17,897 nucleotides of DNA from Sulfurovaceae bacterium. GTDB lineage: Bacteria > Campylobacterota > Campylobacteria > Campylobacterales > Sulfurovaceae. The stretch covers positions 1-17,897 of the forward strand of contig JAOZOG010000023.1 of NCBI GenBank assembly GCA_029933395.1, in the 5' to 3' direction. Made by a program: the position numbers and the translations under genes. Of this stretch, positions 1-7,160 are shown in pieces (the first letter of the stretch is position 1; each line of letters opens with the position of its first letter). Below the pieces are notes generated by a model. The model was not told where the DNA came from and did not search any database. It was given only the letters and a program-made list of their open reading frames with translations.

Positions 1-1240
1 GAATCACTCTCTGTAGATATCGGGCAAGGTCCCCTCTATTGAAATCGATCTTGAGATGCCTGGGATCTATCGCCCGGGAGATAGCGACATAGAACTGGCT
101 GGGGGCGAAGATATTATCCATATTACAAACCAGGCGGTCGATACTCATCCCCTGTGATTTATGGATCGTCACGGCATAGGCGAGCTTGACAGGGAACTGC
201 GAGAGTGTCGCCAGGGAGATCGTCTCGATCGTACCGTCAGGCTTGGCGACCATATCGAGCAGATCGAAACTGTGTCGCTCTACCCGCACATACTCCTCCT
301 CTTTTTCGATGATCAGATGATCCTCCTCGATCCTGCGCAGTATGCCGCGCTCCCCGTTGACAAATCTTCCCCATTTATTGACGGTAAACAGTATCGGTAC
401 GCCCTCTTTGAGTGTCAGCTGTTCGCTGACGGGCAGCATCTTTTTCCAGCCCAGCAGCTTCTTTTCGTGTACATTGCCGAAGGTTTCGATCTCGGCAAAA
501 AGGATCGTCTCGTCACTGGGCAGCTCATCGATCCTGGCCCGGTTGGTCTGCTCCACTTCCATATTTCGCCCGAAGAGGTAGGTGGGATCATCCCGGTAGA
601 CATCATCCTGATTCCAAAGCCGCATCAGATAGTCCGTCACCTCTTCATCACAGATCCCCCGGCGGATCTTGTGCAGGATATGGGTAAACTCCCGATCCTG
701 CGTCCGCTTCATCTCAGTCAGCTCGATCACCATCAGATCGAACTGCTCCCAGGCACTGCTCTCGAAGGCATAGAGTTTGTCGCCGAAGAGATGATCCCTG
801 TTTCCCCTTTTCTGTATAGGTGGAAGCTGATAAAAGTCCCCGACCAGAAGGAGTTTGCCCAGGTAGCCCAATGTATTCAGGCGATAGGCGATCATATCGA
901 TCAGGTCGGTACTGACCATCGAGATTTCATCGATGATGATCAGATCCGTCGCTTTGAGGATTTTTTTGAGATCGGTGAGCCGTTTTTTGGCCCGCCTGTC
1001 CCCCATCTTGAGCTCCTCGAAATTGGAGGCGATCCCGAAGACAAAAAAGCTATGCACGGTAAAGCCGCCGATATTGACCGCACTCACCCCCGTCGACCCC
1101 AGCGCTACCACCTGCCTTCCCTCTTTGCGGTAGTCGGAGATGATCTCGTTGGTCAGATAACTCTTGCCGACCCCTGCCCCTCCTGTGAGGAAAACATTGC
1201 TATGTTTCAGCGCCTCTTTTATCTCAACCAGGTCACTCAT
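1..1240 (-). CDS. PIF1/RecD-type ATP-dependent DNA helicase, C-terminus cut by window edge
   Basis: I translated this frame by hand: 413 codons from the ATG at 1240 to base 1 with no stop, so the 3' end lies outside the window. It shows superfamily 1B helicase motifs in order: Walker A GGAGVGKS (residues 20-27), Walker B LIIIDEISM near residue 95, the GDFYQLPP motif just after, then near the end AVTIHKSQGMS and FYVAISRA (motifs V and VI). This layout is typical of PIF1-like or RecD-like 5'-3' helicases, which unwind DNA during replication, recombination or repair. The N-terminus is compact, with Walker A only about 20 residues in, so no exonuclease or targeting domain precedes it. Its ATG overlaps the stop of the upstream RNase T2 gene as ATGA, so the two are probably translationally coupled. 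A 393-codon plus-strand frame over the same bases is a shadow. The family is secure; the cellular role is not. Confidence 0.9.
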   Translation of the reverse strand, partial: MSDLVEIKEALKHSNVFLTGGAGVGKSYLTNEIISDYRKEGRQVVALGSTGVSAVNIGGFTVHSFFVFGIASNFEELKMGDRRAKKRLTDLKKILKATDLIIIDEISMVSTDLIDMIAYRLNTLGYLGKLLLVGDFYQLPPIQKRGNRDHLFGDKLYAFESSAWEQFDLMVIELTEMKRTQDREFTHILHKIRRGICDEEVTDYLMRLWNQDDVYRDDPTYLFGRNMEVEQTNRARIDELPSDETILFAEIETFGNVHEKKLLGWKKMLPVSEQLTLKEGVPILFTVNKWGRFVNGERGILRRIEEDHLIIEKEEEYVRVERHSFDLLDMVAKPDGTIETISLATLSQFPVKLAYAVTIHKSQGMSIDRLVCNMDNIFAPSQFYVAISRAIDPRHLKIDFNRGDLARYLQRVI

Positions 1241-2193
1241 CGGAAGCCTGCACTGTCTATCCTGCCCTTTCTGCACCGGCTTCTGGCTTTTTTACCGCCC
1301 TTGAGCAGTGCCGAGAGCTCATCTCCCTCCCCCTTGAGGTGAAACCAGAGTTCGGTGATCATTCCCTTTTTGCACAGCATCTCCACCTGCTTACCACTGC
1401 CTCTGCCGAAGCTCTCATCGACTTTGAATCGAATCTGCCTGAGCGTCACTACCCTGCCTGTATTGTCAGCGAAAAATCTTCCCACTTTGGAGCCATTCAC
1501 CTGTTTTGTCAAATCGATCGCTCTTTTGAAATAGGCTTCAGGCTCTTCACCCGAACAGGTCCCGTGTTTGATCCACTCGTGCCGATGCAGATTGGAAGCC
1601 GCTCCCGGCATCACACGCAGCAACGCTCTTCTCGTCTCCTCGCTCAGCGGCACTCTGGGAAGTCGATTCCACTGCCTGTTTTTGTCGAGCTGTTTGATCT
1701 CATAAGGGACATTACAATAGAGCAGTTCTCTCGGCTGCGGCCAGAGTCCGTGCAATACAAACCGGTTGTCCGCAGGATGCACAGCCTGCCTTCGCCTGCA
1801 CTCCTTCCTGCCACGATGTGTCTCACAGAAGGAGTTGTGCCAACTCAAAGCAAGCAGTGTCTCTTCGGGTCGGCTGGAACTACTCTTTTCTACCCCGACA
1901 GCCGCTTTCTCATTGGAGATATCTGACGTATCGGGATGATTCCCCTGCTTTACTTCAAAACACGCTCCATCCACCCACCGCTGCGCCGGCTGCTCCCCTT
2001 TGATCAATACAAGTTTCTGCCCCTTGTGGTCGTCCAGTACCATATACTTTTTATCTGGATCCAGTACAACATGGTGACTGTTTTGTGTATGCTTCATATT
2101 GTTATATGCCGGGCAGGCTTTGGAGGGGTAGGCTTCGTATCTTGCGAGGGAATGGAGGGTGACGAGTAGGAATAGTGTGATGATTTTTTTCAT
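1237..2193 (-). CDS. Secreted RNase T2 family ribonuclease
   Basis: Predicted 318 aa. It begins with a signal peptide (MKKIITLFLLVTLHSLA, cleavage probably within residues 17-21), so it should be periplasmic or secreted. Both RNase T2 catalytic segments are present: CAS I as FVLHGLWPQ (145-153, His148) and CAS II as HRHEWIKHGTC (203-213, His205, Glu206, His210). An LSWHNSFCE segment (116-124) matches the usual LSWxPxFC strand. These enzymes cut RNA through 2',3'-cyclic phosphates with little base specificity, as E. coli RNase I does, for RNA scavenging. Residues 22-110 form an N-terminal extension of unknown role containing a cysteine pair (27, 78), and the C-terminus ends in a basic stretch. 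A -10 box lies 24 bases upstream (2217-2222). The stop overlaps the start of the helicase gene as ATGA; pairing a secreted nuclease with a cytoplasmic helicase is odd and may reflect only compaction. Confidence 0.92.
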   Translation of the reverse strand: MKKIITLFLLVTLHSLARYEAYPSKACPAYNNMKHTQNSHHVVLDPDKKYMVLDDHKGQKLVLIKGEQPAQRWVDGACFEVKQGNHPDTSDISNEKAAVGVEKSSSSRPEETLLALSWHNSFCETHRGRKECRRRQAVHPADNRFVLHGLWPQPRELLYCNVPYEIKQLDKNRQWNRLPRVPLSEETRRALLRVMPGAASNLHRHEWIKHGTCSGEEPEAYFKRAIDLTKQVNGSKVGRFFADNTGRVVTLRQIRFKVDESFGRGSGKQVEMLCKKGMITELWFHLKGEGDELSALLKGGKKARSRCRKGRIDSAGFR

Positions 2194-2216
2194 AGGATTC
2201 TGCCGATTTTTTGTGT

Positions 2217-2222
2217 ATTATA
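2217..2222 (-). promoter_or_regulatory. -10 box of the RNase T2/helicase operon
   Basis: A perfect TATAAT reads on the minus strand, with a leader of roughly 17-18 bases to the ATG at 2193. No good -35 is visible at the expected spacing. Confidence 0.6.
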
Positions 2223-2393
2223 CTGTAATTGGGCTATGGTGCATTTTGTATTTTTATAAACTCTTGCTTCGTTAAAAAAGTATACAACCAATTTCTTCTG
2301 AAAATATTGTTCCATATCCACTACATCATACAGATTGGCGGCTTATACTTATACCAGGACAATTGGGTCAAACACTCTTCAAAGCTTTTACGC

Positions 2394-2399
2394 TATCAT
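2394..2399 (+). promoter_or_regulatory. Possible -10 box of the lyase gene
   Basis: TATCAT lies only 6 bases before the ATG at 2406. A transcript from it would begin at about the A of the ATG, giving a leaderless mRNA. No Shine-Dalgarno sequence is visible, which fits that reading. The match is imperfect. Confidence 0.35.
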
Positions 2400-2405
2400 A
2401 ACTCT

Positions 2406-3329
2406 ATGATATTTAAAGACTTGGACTTCATAGAGGAACTGTCACTGGAAGCATACAAAGAACATTTCGGTACAGTCGGAAAACCAAAACAAAGTACTGG
2501 CCCAATACGCTCCAATATGATGCTCAACCCCCTTAACCTCAAACACCTCAACCGCATCGATGAGAGTCTTGCCGATATGATCACGCTCAATCTCGAGGAT
2601 GCCATCGCGCCGAGCAGAAAAAAGGAGGCCCTCTACAACATCGCTCTCTTCCTCTCCCATCTCGAGCAGAGCAGGAGCTTCATCATCGTCCGCACCAACC
2701 CCATCAACGAAGGCGGTGATGAAGAGATCGCCTTTCTCAACGACTTCGGTTTCGATGCGATACGTATTCCCAAAGTCACCAACCAGACAGAGATAGCACG
2801 AGCCCTCACCCTCCTCTCCCCTGAGAAAGAGCTGCACATCTCACTGGAGACCAAAGAATCCTTCCAATCTCTACCTCAACTCCGTATCGACGAACAACTC
2901 ACCACTGCCAACCTCGGCATCCTTGACCTTCTCAGCTCCCTGGGACTGCCCCAATCCATCGTAGAGATCGGTAACCCGACAATCGACTATATCCTTGGGA
3001 AATTCCTCATCGATGCCAGAAGTGCCGGGCTTCTGCCGATCTCTTTTATGTTTCAGGACTATAAAGATACTGAGACCTTCCGCCAATGGTGCGAATACGA
3101 AAAAAGTATGGGCTTCACTACCAAAGCCTGTATGGGGCCGGCGCAGGTAGAGATCGCCAATGAGATTTTCGATACCGACTCTGATACGATCAAGCGTGCC
3201 AAAGAGATTAAAGAGCTCTTTGAATCCCACTCAGCCAAAGGGATTCACGGGTTTATGAGTGAGCACTACGGTTTTATCGACGAACCGATCTATCGGGATG
3301 CGATGATTGTGTTGAAGAATCAGATATGA
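2406..3329 (+). CDS. CoA ester lyase, HpcH/HpaI aldolase (CitE-like) family
   Basis: Predicted 307 aa from the ATG at 2406. The frame is open back to 2229, but the extra residues look non-coding, and family members start shortly before the first barrel strand. CitE-type landmarks are visible: the first strand (RSNMMLNP, from Arg35), LNLEDAIAPSRKK (61-73) with the acidic pair of the metal/substrate site, FIIVRTNPI (92-100, Arg96), HISLETKESF (144-153, Glu148), and near the end GFTTKACMGPAQVEIANEIF, matching the family's GxxGKxxIHPxQxxxxNxxF segment. The family cleaves or forms citramalyl-, malyl- or citryl-CoA type thioesters in a TIM barrel with Mg2+. Stand-alone members have diverse substrates and nothing adjacent identifies this one; no citrate lyase alpha or gamma subunit genes are nearby. 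It converges on the B2 gene with a 27-base gap. Confidence 0.8.
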   Translation: MIFKDLDFIEELSLEAYKEHFGTVGKPKQSTGPIRSNMMLNPLNLKHLNRIDESLADMITLNLEDAIAPSRKKEALYNIALFLSHLEQSRSFIIVRTNPINEGGDEEIAFLNDFGFDAIRIPKVTNQTEIARALTLLSPEKELHISLETKESFQSLPQLRIDEQLTTANLGILDLLSSLGLPQSIVEIGNPTIDYILGKFLIDARSAGLLPISFMFQDYKDTETFRQWCEYEKSMGFTTKACMGPAQVEIANEIFDTDSDTIKRAKEIKELFESHSAKGIHGFMSEHYGFIDEPIYRDAMIVLKNQI

Positions 3330-3356
3330 GATAAAATCGTCGAAAAAATATTACCG

Positions 3357-3812
3357 CTACTTTTTCTCCCAACCAAATACCGAAAGCACTGCAAAATCCT
3401 CCTTCCCCCCGCCGGTAATGATCTGATCTCCGCACTGTGACCAGGCGTGGGCTTTGATCGTTTCGGGACGCTCACTGTCTTTTGTGGCGCCCAGATAGAA
3501 AACACCGGGGATACTACGTTTCTGAAGCATCCTCTGCGCCGTGAGCGACTGTGCAAGGCAGGCACTTTCCCAGGGAGTATAGGCTGCTGCCCGTTTTATG
3601 GCCCGCCCTATCTCCAGTGCTGTCTGTTTTTGCTCCTCGGTCAAAGGTTCGAGCTCACCTTTTTCGGCCTGAAGTTTCAGGGAGCGGGTCAAGCGCTTGA
3701 AAGAGACTTTCAAAATGGCAGCACGCATCACACCCAGCATATAATACGCCTCGACAAAAAGAGCCTGCTCCCTTGATGAGAGCTTGGTAAATTTCCTGAA
3801 TTTTCTGATCAT
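3357..3812 (-). CDS. Lasso peptide biosynthesis B2 protein (transglutaminase-like leader protease)
   Basis: Predicted 151 aa from the ATG at 3812. The C-terminal half has the Transglut_core3 pattern of lasso B2/McjB proteases: TPWESACLAQSLTAQRML (79-96), with the likely catalytic Cys85 followed by the usual helix, then IKAHAWSQCGD with the catalytic His, and the ITGG segment near the third catalytic position. The basic, helical N-terminal 50 residues (aromatic/Arg-rich, then LSSREQALFVEAYYML) are also typical of this family. B2 removes the precursor leader so that the new N-terminus can be cyclised. In proteobacterial McjB a B1/RRE domain is fused in front; here it is absent, so B2 stands alone. 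The gene lies about 1 kb from the rest of the cluster, with the MltB-like gene between, and is clearly richer in GC than the precursor region. Membership in the same pathway is therefore inferred. Confidence 0.82.
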   Translation of the reverse strand: MIRKFRKFTKLSSREQALFVEAYYMLGVMRAAILKVSFKRLTRSLKLQAEKGELEPLTEEQKQTALEIGRAIKRAAAYTPWESACLAQSLTAQRMLQKRSIPGVFYLGATKDSERPETIKAHAWSQCGDQIITGGGKEDFAVLSVFGWEKK

Positions 3813-3853
3813 CGCTTTTTGATCGACTCTGTTTTGATAATGATTTTATTCAT
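3809..3853 (-). other. 14-codon leader ORF overlapping the B2 start
   Basis: ATG at 3853 opens a 14-residue frame (MNKIIIKTESIKKR) whose TGA overlaps the B2 start as ATGA. It lies between the B2 -10 box and the B2 gene. B2 has only a weak Shine-Dalgarno sequence, so coupling through this ORF is plausible. It has no recognisable homology and may be coincidental. Confidence 0.3.
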
Positions 3854-3858
3854 ACTCA

Positions 3859-3864
3859 ATTATA
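3859..3864 (-). promoter_or_regulatory. -10 box of the B2 gene
   Basis: A perfect TATAAT on the minus strand, preceded by TGG so it resembles an extended -10, lies about 47 bases upstream of the B2 ATG. It is divergent from the MltB-like promoter at 3892-3897. Confidence 0.5.
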
Positions 3865-3891
3865 CCACATGTACCATCACCATAGATTCGA

Positions 3892-3897
3892 TATAAT
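3892..3897 (+). promoter_or_regulatory. -10 box of the MltB-like gene
   Basis: A perfect TATAAT on plus, 34 bases before the ATG at 3932, with the ribosome binding site TAAGGA between (AAGGA at 3922-3926). No -35 is evident. Confidence 0.6.
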
Positions 3898-3931
3898 TGC
3901 CAAGCATACTGCCATAAAAATAAGGAACGAT

Positions 3932-4918
3932 ATGAAAAAAATGCTACTGATGCTGCTGATAATAATTACTCCACCCTGCTTGACAGCTAACGATGACCGC
4001 CCTCCTGTCAAATATGACTTTCTCGCCAAAAAACAGACACAGCAATTTATCAACAAGATGGTAAGCAGATATCACTTCAAGCGCAGTTATATGGTCAAAA
4101 TAATGAAAAGCGCCAGACTGGATCGGGATACACTTGCACGCTATACCGGGCGATACAAAGCAGGTACGACAGTAGGGACATGGAAGCGCTTCAAGGCACA
4201 TGTACTTGATGCAGACACCCTTCGCAAAGCTAAGCAATTCAAGAAGAAGCACCATAAGATACTCGCCAAAGCTTCCAGAGAGTATGATGTGCCACCTGAA
4301 TACATCATTGGTTTTCTTGCTGTAGAGAGCAGGCTGGGAACCTATACAGGAGACTATCGTACACTCGATGCGCTCAGCACCCTCGCCTTTCACAAGAACC
4401 GTATGCAGAAATTTTTCCGAAAGGAGTTGGAGCATTTCTTTCTGATGTGCAGAGAACAGGGATATGACCCCAGAAAAGTCAAAAGCTCCTTCGCAGGAGC
4501 GATCGGCTGTGTCCAGCAGATGCCCTCTGTCTTTCGCCGATATGGGATGGACTACAACAGAGACGGCAAAAAAGACCCCTGGGCGATTGAGGACTGTGTC
4601 GGTGTCATTGCGCGCTTTATGCACCAGAATGGCTGGAAAAATGGCAAACAGGTCGCCGCAAGGGCACACTACAAAGGTAAGCGCTTCACCAAACTAAAAA
4701 CGGGATACAAACACCGCTATACCCTCGCTACACTCAAAAAATATGGTGTTTCACCCAAAACAACGTTCAACGAACCCAAAGCATCCCTGATCAAACTGCA
4801 CGACAGCAATTACGACGAACTCTGGCTGGGAGCCAAAAATTTCAGAGTCCTCACGCGCTACAATGCCAGCTCAAACTATGGGATGGCTATTTTCAAGATT
4901 GCGGAATCGGTTCGGTAG
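3932..4918 (+). CDS. MltB-type lytic murein transglycosylase
   Basis: Predicted 328 aa. I chose the ATG at 3932 because AAGGA precedes it and it starts a proper signal peptide (MKKMLLMLLIIITPPCLTA). The open frame upstream to 3869 has no support. The SLT2/MltB fold is clear: PPEYIIGFLAVESRLGTYTG (121-140) carries the catalytic Glu132, SFAGAIGCVQQMPSVFRRYG (186-205) matches the GAxGxxQFMPSS motif, then DYNRDGKKDPW, and a C-terminal NFRVLTRYNASSNYGMAI matching the NFxVITRYNxSxxYAMAV block. The enzyme cleaves the MurNAc-GlcNAc bond with 1,6-anhydro-MurNAc formation in periplasmic peptidoglycan. The PPC in the signal peptide is not a good lipobox, so a soluble or signal-anchored form is more likely than a lipoprotein. 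Its last 26 bases overlap the convergent kinase-like gene, and its stop lies in a short perfect palindrome (4913-4923). It separates B2 from the rest of the lasso cluster. Confidence 0.88.
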   Translation: MKKMLLMLLIIITPPCLTANDDRPPVKYDFLAKKQTQQFINKMVSRYHFKRSYMVKIMKSARLDRDTLARYTGRYKAGTTVGTWKRFKAHVLDADTLRKAKQFKKKHHKILAKASREYDVPPEYIIGFLAVESRLGTYTGDYRTLDALSTLAFHKNRMQKFFRKELEHFFLMCREQGYDPRKVKSSFAGAIGCVQQMPSVFRRYGMDYNRDGKKDPWAIEDCVGVIARFMHQNGWKNGKQVAARAHYKGKRFTKLKTGYKHRYTLATLKKYGVSPKTTFNEPKASLIKLHDSNYDELWLGAKNFRVLTRYNASSNYGMAIFKIAESVR

Positions 4919-5819
4919 TACCGGGATTGCCGACAGGAATACTATTTGTATGTTTAATAATCGCCTGATAGACCTCTTCCAGGCGATTTTGATCTTGCGG
5001 TATCATGATCTCATAGATTGGAATATTTCGGGTAAAGTCAATCCACGCTTCAAGGTGCTCCTCTTTGGCTATGGGGAATTTGATATCCCTGCACATCTCC
5101 ACGACAGAAAATTTCTCAATACCTCTGGTTTTTCTGATACTAATATCACTATTACTGTCTACCTGTACCAGTCTGTAAATTCTGCCGATAGGCATCGATT
5201 GCCTTGAGAAGTTCTCTACGGGGCTGCCCAGGTCCTCTATTTTTCTGTAATTTCTGATATAGGGATAAGAGGGTACGGCATAGTACTGTTTTCCTTTTTT
5301 GTATACGCCAAGCGTGTCATCGGACAAGAGTCTATGACCTTGTTGTAGAAAATAGTGTGTCAAAGTAGATTTTCCGCCAAAAGAGGGGGCAGCGAAAAAA
5401 CAGGCTTTTCCATCCAGCTCCACTCCGCCGACATGGAGCATTTGGTATTTCTCCTCCAGCAGATAATAGACCGGCAGAAATGTATGCAAAAGCCAATATT
5501 GGATCAATCTGCTATTCGCATCTTTCAGCGTTTTGTACCGGATCGTATTTGTACCCTTTTCCCATCTAAAGATAATGACCCCTTCAATGGTAAAAGTATA
5601 ATACTCAGAGGATCGGGCAATACACCTGTTGCTTTGGAGATAGACTTTCCGTCCCTGATTGGAGTGAAAGGATATTCTGCTTCCCCAAAATGGAAAGGTC
5701 ATCAGCAGTCTAGACTTTTTAAATTTGACAGTTTGCAGTGTTTCGCATCTTTGCAAATTGAGGTCAAAATCAAAATCATGTGTAATATCGGTCAAATACA
5801 ATTTGATACTCTCTTGCAA
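4893..5819 (-). CDS. HPr kinase-like protein of the lasso/RiPP cluster
   Basis: Predicted 308 aa from a TTG at 5819; the frame has a stop just upstream, and other early TTG codons are possible starts. The C-terminal half is an HPrK-type kinase domain: MLHVGGVEL (127-135, His129), a P-loop AAPSFGGKST (143-152, Lys150), LLSDD (164-168) with the Asp pair, and AVPSYPYIRN (181-190). The N-terminal 125 residues are beta-rich and resemble the front part of HPrK-like proteins in other RiPP clusters. HPrK-fold enzymes encoded with lasso clusters (the paeninodin and ThcoK type) phosphorylate the precursor's C-terminal Ser; other homologues remain uncharacterised. Here the precursor ends in Asp-Arg, so any target Ser or Thr would be internal. 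The gene follows the 435-aa unknown protein by 6 bases, indicating one transcript, and overlaps the MltB-like gene tail to tail by 26 bases. Confidence 0.75.
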   Translation of the reverse strand: MQESIKLYLTDITHDFDFDLNLQRCETLQTVKFKKSRLLMTFPFWGSRISFHSNQGRKVYLQSNRCIARSSEYYTFTIEGVIIFRWEKGTNTIRYKTLKDANSRLIQYWLLHTFLPVYYLLEEKYQMLHVGGVELDGKACFFAAPSFGGKSTLTHYFLQQGHRLLSDDTLGVYKKGKQYYAVPSYPYIRNYRKIEDLGSPVENFSRQSMPIGRIYRLVQVDSNSDISIRKTRGIEKFSVVEMCRDIKFPIAKEEHLEAWIDFTRNIPIYEIMIPQDQNRLEEVYQAIIKHTNSIPVGNPGTTEPIPQS

Positions 5820-5825
5820 GAATCA

Positions 5826-7133
5826 CTAAAAACGATTCCGGTAATATAGATTGATCTTTTTTATATTGCCATCTTCAAAGTCAAAAGCTAAACCAAAAAT
5901 ATATAGCTTTTCAAAAGAGATATCGGACGCTTGAAATTGAGAAAAGTATGGCAAAAAGTATAAATAGTCCTTCTCATTGTATATAAGATCGATTCTATCA
6001 GATACTATCTTTCTTTCTTGGTTCAGTCTCAGTACATGAAAATGTGATCTTTCATGCATGCCCAAAAGATCGATACCTATCTTATCGATATAATTTTTAC
6101 ATCTCCTCAACAATTTTTCAGATCGTACCATCATATAGACTTTAAAAGATTTGATCTCTCCATTATAAAAATCTACACCGACTCCATAGAGTCTGTCCCC
6201 ACTCTCTACATTTATATCAATATCAAAATAATGCAAAAGATAGCGGCTGTATTGATCCGAAGGAGCAACATAGAAACTCTCCCTAAATACTCCATCTCCA
6301 ACAGCTTTGCTGTAAGCTATCTTACTGATTCTTCTTTTTCTTGCCAAATTGTCTATTGTCGATAAAAAAGATTTATTCAACACCTGCGTATCCAGGAAGC
6401 GCAATTCATCTTCGTACTCATCATAAGGCAGATAATCACAATGATAGACAAAACGATCAGCAAAAGAGTAATCGGACCCATAATCAATATTTTTTATAAA
6501 ATAGAGATATCTATCTGCGTAAGCTAGATCTGAATAATCCACATATCTCCTAAAGCTTTCATACGTACTCTTCATCATCTGACTATCTGTTTTGTACAGC
6601 TCATCTCGTCCTATTTGCCTGAACTTATATGAAGTACGATATTCTCGTTCAACCTGGTTTTCCTTTCGCAAACCCAATCCATCACATACTTTGGTATCAA
6701 TACATTTAATACAAGACAAAAGAAGAGTTGAACCATATTGATTGACCGGTAGATTTTTACAGTAGCAGTCACTGCTCTCCTCTATCATTTCAGGAATCAG
6801 TTCAGTGAATAGCTGAGGGCCAAATATGGACATTTTAATACAGGAAGGAACGCCCCATATTCCTATCCTTTTTCCTTTATGATAAAAATCAAGCGTGACA
6901 TCTCTCAAAAAAAACAGTCTATCCAATAATATCTCATTTTTGTTGACTGAAAAAACAATACCGCGACAGTGTGTATGGTCTAAACATTTTTGAATCACGT
7001 TTTGAAGATTTTTTCTATTTTTTGCAGAGAGTTCAAAAAGAAGATAGAACGCCTTGTCTTTTTTTAAAATTTTTTTAAGTTGTTGATTGTTGATATAAAC
7101 ATCAAGATATCTATTTATCTTCTTTTTTGCCAT
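5826..7133 (-). CDS. Unrecognised 435-aa cluster protein: Cys-rich N-half, ABBA-like repeats in C-half
   Basis: I do not recognise this protein with confidence. The start is the ATG at 7133 (MAKKKINRYL); a TTG four codons earlier is possible. N-half: an alpha/beta pattern to residue 95, then cysteines at 98, 123, 125, 141, 144 and 150, the last three as CxxCxxxxxCxG. That resembles the end of a SPASM/auxiliary iron-sulfur segment of radical SAM enzymes, but there is no CxxxCxxC core. C-half: two copies of a strand pair, near 315-336 (LYGVGVDFYNGEIKSF...) and 410-435 (FGLAFDFEDGNIKKINLYY), separated by helix-strand units, reminiscent of ABBA prenyltransferases. Both readings are weak. It is markedly AT-rich: bases 6901-6960 are 15/60 G+C, against about half in flanking genes. 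It begins 27 bases after the precursor stop and ends 6 bases before the kinase-like gene, so a role in maturing the peptide is likely. Confidence 0.75.
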   Translation of the reverse strand: MAKKKINRYLDVYINNQQLKKILKKDKAFYLLFELSAKNRKNLQNVIQKCLDHTHCRGIVFSVNKNEILLDRLFFLRDVTLDFYHKGKRIGIWGVPSCIKMSIFGPQLFTELIPEMIEESSDCYCKNLPVNQYGSTLLLSCIKCIDTKVCDGLGLRKENQVEREYRTSYKFRQIGRDELYKTDSQMMKSTYESFRRYVDYSDLAYADRYLYFIKNIDYGSDYSFADRFVYHCDYLPYDEYEDELRFLDTQVLNKSFLSTIDNLARKRRISKIAYSKAVGDGVFRESFYVAPSDQYSRYLLHYFDIDINVESGDRLYGVGVDFYNGEIKSFKVYMMVRSEKLLRRCKNYIDKIGIDLLGMHERSHFHVLRLNQERKIVSDRIDLIYNEKDYLYFLPYFSQFQASDISFEKLYIFGLAFDFEDGNIKKINLYYRNRF

Positions 7134-7160
7134 ATTTTCTAACAAATTAATCTCGAACGC

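Noticed and set aside
161..1342. 393-codon plus-strand open frame
   Set aside because: It is antisense to the helicase frame, which carries all SF1 motifs from Walker A to motif VI; the plus-strand translation has no recognisable domain.
2229..2405. 59 extra codons in front of the CitE-like lyase
   Set aside because: The residues look non-coding and precede the family's usual start; the ATG at 2406 fits better.
3932..3982. Lipoprotein signal on the MltB-type enzyme
   Set aside because: The Cys at residue 16 is preceded by Thr-Pro-Pro, which does not fit a lipobox.
3944..4669. 241-codon minus-strand frame inside the MltB-type gene
   Set aside because: The plus frame has the catalytic Glu motif, signal peptide and ribosome binding site.
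5826..7133. Calling the 435-aa protein a radical SAM enzyme
   Set aside because: There is a SPASM-like Cys arrangement but no CxxxCxxC motif for the catalytic iron-sulfur cluster.
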